DNA from: Clostridia bacterium
GTDB lineage: Bacteria > Bacillota_A > Clostridia > Oscillospirales > CAG-272
Assembly (NCBI GenBank): GCA_017542695.1
Contig: JAFXWT010000293.1
Location: forward strand, 1 to 7,810
Length of the DNA: 7,810 nt
Direction of reading: 5' to 3'
The stretch's first letter is position 1; each line of letters begins with the position of its first letter. The notes below the pieces were generated by a model. It saw only the letters and a list, made by a program, of their open reading frames with translations. It was not told where the DNA came from and searched no databases. Positions 5,508 to 7,810 of this stretch are shown in pieces. The position numbers were made by a program, and so were the translations under genes.

Positions 5508-6512
5508 TTAAAGCAGTATTACTCCGTTTTCGGCGCAGACGCGCTTTGTTTCATCGTCCCAGACGGACGACTGCACCTCGCCGATATGCGCTTTTTCGAG
5601 AAGCAGCATTGAGAGACGCGATTGACCGATGCCGCCTCCTATCGTATATGGCAGTTTCCCGTCAAGGAGCATTTTATGAAATTTCATATTTCGTCTCTCG
5701 TCGGCGTGCGCCTCTTTAAGCTGTTTGTCAAGCGATTCGGGCGAGACGCGAATACCCATTGAGGAAACCTCAAAAGCGCAGCCGAGCACGTCGTTGAAGA
5801 ACATGATATCGCCGTTAAGCTCCCAATCATCGTAGTCGGGCGCGCGGCCGTCGTGTGCCTTGCCGGACTTCAATTTTTTACCTATCTGCATAATGAACGC
5901 CGTCTTATGCAGGCGGAGATATTCGTTTTCGCGCTCTTTCGGCGTTTTGTCGGGGTACAGATCCTCAAGCTCCTGAGCCGTGACGAACGAAACGTCGCGC
6001 GAATGAGTGCGGAAGAGCGGGAATTTTTTGTTCAGCTCGTCTTCCGTGTCGCAGATCGCGTCGACTATTCTTTTGACCGTATCTTTGAGATATTCCGTCG
6101 TTCTCTGCTCTTTTGTGATGACTTTTTCCCAATCCCACTGGTCTACATAGATCGAATGGAGATTGTCGAGTTCTTCGTCGCGGCGGATGGCGTTCATATC
6201 GGTGTAGATGCCCTCTCCGACAGGAAAACCGTAGGTGTGAAGCGCCATTCTCTTCCACTTTGCGAGAGAATGGACGACCGCCGCAGTCGTTCCGGTTTCC
6301 TTGACGTCGAAAGTGACGGCGCGTTCGACGCCGTTCAGATCGTCGTTGAGGCCCGTTTCGGGCTCGACGAACAGCGGCGCTGATACGCGGATAAGGTTCA
6401 GCGCATCGGAAAGTTTTTTTTCAAAAACCTCGTGAATGACGCAGATCGCCGCCTGCGTCTGATACAGATCAAGCGCGCTTTTATACCCCTCGGGGATAAT
6501 GACCTTGCTCAT
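5508..6512 (-). CDS. asnA: Aspartate-ammonia ligase (asparagine synthetase A)
   Basis: This is a cytoplasmic enzyme making L-asparagine from L-aspartate, free ammonia and ATP (yielding AMP and pyrophosphate). It is related in fold to class II aminoacyl-tRNA synthetases. At 334 residues it is close to E. coli AsnA (330) and carries the family's signature blocks as recalled: HSLAKWKR at 81-88, YVDQWDWE at 122-129, HDGRAPDYDDW at 220-230, LNGDIMFFN at 232-240, SSMGIRV at 250-256 and IGGGIGQSRL at 291-300. It ends in the usual short hydrophobic tail. The start has GGAGG five bases upstream. It is the middle gene of an operon, 18 bases after typA and 10 before tetR, with no promoter visible in either gap. 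It looks complete and functional. As the ammonia-using form rather than glutamine-using AsnB, it suits a bacterium living with plentiful ammonia (inference). Confidence 0.95.
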   Translation of the reverse strand: MSKVIIPEGYKSALDLYQTQAAICVIHEVFEKKLSDALNLIRVSAPLFVEPETGLNDDLNGVERAVTFDVKETGTTAAVVHSLAKWKRMALHTYGFPVGEGIYTDMNAIRRDEELDNLHSIYVDQWDWEKVITKEQRTTEYLKDTVKRIVDAICDTEDELNKKFPLFRTHSRDVSFVTAQELEDLYPDKTPKERENEYLRLHKTAFIMQIGKKLKSGKAHDGRAPDYDDWELNGDIMFFNDVLGCAFEVSSMGIRVSPESLDKQLKEAHADERRNMKFHKMLLDGKLPYTIGGGIGQSRLSMLLLEKAHIGEVQSSVWDDETKRVCAENGVILL

Positions 6513-6530
6513 AATAACCTCCGAAAAAAA

Positions 6531-7810
6531 TCAGTTGCCGGCTTCCTTTTTCAGTTTTCCGGCGAGCTTGTAGCGAAGCTCGTTTGAAAGTATGCGTTTG
6601 CGAAGTCGGATCGATTTCGGCGTGACCTCGATCAGCTCGTCGTCGGCGATGAATTCTATCGCCTCTTCAAGCGACATTATTCTCGGAGTGATGAGCGTAA
6701 GCGCTTCATCGGCGCCCGTTGAGCGGATAGCCGTAAGGTGTTTTTCCTTGCAGACGTTGACGGCGATATCGCCCATTTTGGGGTTCTCGCCGACGATCAT
6801 GCCTTCATATACGGGGCACTGCTTGCCGATGAACATCGTACCGCGCTCCTGCGAGTTGAACACGCCGTAGGACGTCGATTCTCCCGCTTCGGACGCGACG
6901 AGCGAACCTGTGAATCTTCTCGTTATCTCGCCGCGGTACGGCTGATAAGAGTCGAATATCGAATTGAGTATCCCCTCGCCGCGCGTGTCGGTGAGAAATT
7001 CGCTTCTGTAACCGAACAGGCATCGCGTCGGAATGAGATATTCTATCCTCATACGGCTGCCGTGAGGCGACATATTGATAAGATCGCCCTTGCGTGCGCT
7101 GAGTTTTTCGACGACAGTGCCGGAATATTCCTGCGGAACGTCGATGTCAACGCGCTCGACGGGCTCGCATGTCACGCCGTCGATGTCCTTATAAAGCACT
7201 CTCGGCGTGCTGACGCAAAGCTCGAATCCCTCGCGGCGCATTGTTTCAATGAGGATGGAAAGGTGCATTTCGCCCCTGCCCGCGACCTTGAAGTTATCAG
7301 TCGTATCGCCGTCGGAAACGCGGAGCGAAACGTCTTTGAGAAGTTCTTTATAAAGTCTGTCGCGGAGCTGGCGGGACGTTACGTATTTGCCCTCCTTGCC
7401 CGCGAAAGGCCCGTCGTTGACGGAGAAAGTCATCTCCATCGTCGGCTCGCTGACCTTGACGAATTCGAGTGGCTCGACGCAGTCAACAGATGTTATCGTG
7501 TCGCCTATAGTGATATTTTCAGCTCCGGAGAAGCAGATGATGTCGCCCATTTTCGCTTCCTCCACGGGAACGCGGGAAAGACCGTCGATCTGGCTGATGC
7601 TGACGATCTTCGTCTTTTTCGGCGCTTTGTCTTTGTCGTGGAAGTTTGAGATCATAGCTTCCTGATTCTGACGCATAACGCCGCGCTCGATCCTGCCGAT
7701 ACCTATCCTGCCGACGTAGTCGTTGTAGTCTATGGAAGATACGAGGAGCTGGAGAGGATCGTCCGGCTCGCCTTCGGGGCAGGGAATGTATTCGAGTATC
7801 GTGTCGAAGA
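6531..7810 (-). CDS. typA: Ribosome-associated GTPase TypA/BipA, 5' end outside window
   Basis: The gene runs off the right edge. The visible 425 residues are the C-terminal two-thirds of a protein normally about 605-615 long. TypA/BipA is an elongation-factor-like GTPase that binds the 70S ribosome and supports assembly and stress growth. The N-terminal GTP-binding domain, about 180 residues, is missing here. The frame stays open from the ATG at 7676 to the edge and reads YNDYVGRIGIGRIERG just before it, which is family sequence, so 7676 is not the true start. Then come the domain-III signature GRGEMHLSILIETMRREGFE, the TypA-specific YLIPTRCLFGYRSEF, and the C-terminal block FIADDELIEVTPKSIRLRKR. 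The CLFGYRSEF stretch has Cys where I recall Gly in most relatives. It is first of the visible operon, followed by asnA. It is not LepA or EF-G, which lack that C-terminal block. Confidence 0.95.
   Translation of the reverse strand, partial: FDTILEYIPCPEGEPDDPLQLLVSSIDYNDYVGRIGIGRIERGVMRQNQEAMISNFHDKDKAPKKTKIVSISQIDGLSRVPVEEAKMGDIICFSGAENITIGDTITSVDCVEPLEFVKVSEPTMEMTFSVNDGPFAGKEGKYVTSRQLRDRLYKELLKDVSLRVSDGDTTDNFKVAGRGEMHLSILIETMRREGFELCVSTPRVLYKDIDGVTCEPVERVDIDVPQEYSGTVVEKLSARKGDLINMSPHGSRMRIEYLIPTRCLFGYRSEFLTDTRGEGILNSIFDSYQPYRGEITRRFTGSLVASEAGESTSYGVFNSQERGTMFIGKQCPVYEGMIVGENPKMGDIAVNVCKEKHLTAIRSTGADEALTLITPRIMSLEEAIEFIADDELIEVTPKSIRLRKRILSNELRYKLAGKLKKEAGN

Noticed and set aside
6738..7649. 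Open frame of 303 codons antisense to typA
   Set aside because: The opposite strand encodes unmistakable TypA. The antisense product is low-complexity in composition (rich in R, A, V, D) with no recognisable domain or ribosome binding site.
7674..7676. ATG at 7674-7676 as the start of a short typA
   Set aside because: The same frame continues to the window edge with conserved TypA sequence, so the methionine is internal and the gene is only cut by the window.
1..7810. CRISPR array, insertion sequence, tRNA, riboswitch or phage/defence module
   Set aside because: No spaced direct repeats, transposase-like frame, tRNA-like cloverleaf or known leader structure was seen. The gene leaders are short and every larger frame is assigned to a known family.

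Overview
The window looks like ordinary chromosome from a member of the Clostridia (Bacillota), probably gut- or anaerobe-associated. The basis is inference from gene content: strong GGAGG ribosome binding sites, a clostridial-type XRE/TPR regulator, a small DUF11-type protein, the ammonia-dependent asparagine synthetase AsnA, and TypA with a Bacillota-like C-terminus. Most genes are GC-rich (57% in one hand-counted 60-base stretch of typA). I cannot name the genus.

Layout from left to right. (1) alaA, an AlaA-type alanine aminotransferase, on the minus strand, read from an almost perfect sigma-70 consensus promoter that carries a long operator-like dyad centred near its -10 box. (2) A divergent plus-strand gene for a 177-residue DUF11-like beta-sandwich protein of unknown function. 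Its last codons run through a terminator-like hairpin. (3) A plus-strand XRE regulator with a helical, TPR-like C-terminal half. It has its own promoter and a perfect 14-bp palindrome just after the predicted transcription start. (4) A strong bidirectional terminator between the convergent XRE gene and putP. (5) putP, a sodium/proline symporter on the minus strand with its own extended -10 promoter. (6) A minus-strand operon that enters from the right edge: typA (5' end outside the window), asnA and a TetR-family regulator. The gaps are 18 and 10 bases and the operon ends at a Rho-independent terminator.

Functionally, alaA, asnA and putP all concern amino acids (alanine/glutamate exchange, asparagine synthesis from free ammonia, proline uptake). 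TypA is a ribosome-associated translational GTPase. The two regulators have no target that the sequence proves. The most useful second looks are regulatory: the dyad over the alaA promoter, the palindrome in the XRE leader, a small dyad over the putP -35 box, and a TetR gene riding at the end of a housekeeping operon. The other oddities are the run-through C-terminus of the DUF11 gene and the steep GC drop inside the XRE gene. I found no tRNA or rRNA, insertion sequence, CRISPR array, phage gene or clear undescribed system. No gene-free stretch exceeds 300 bases; the longest are 1229-1397 and 4734-4915, both accounted for below.
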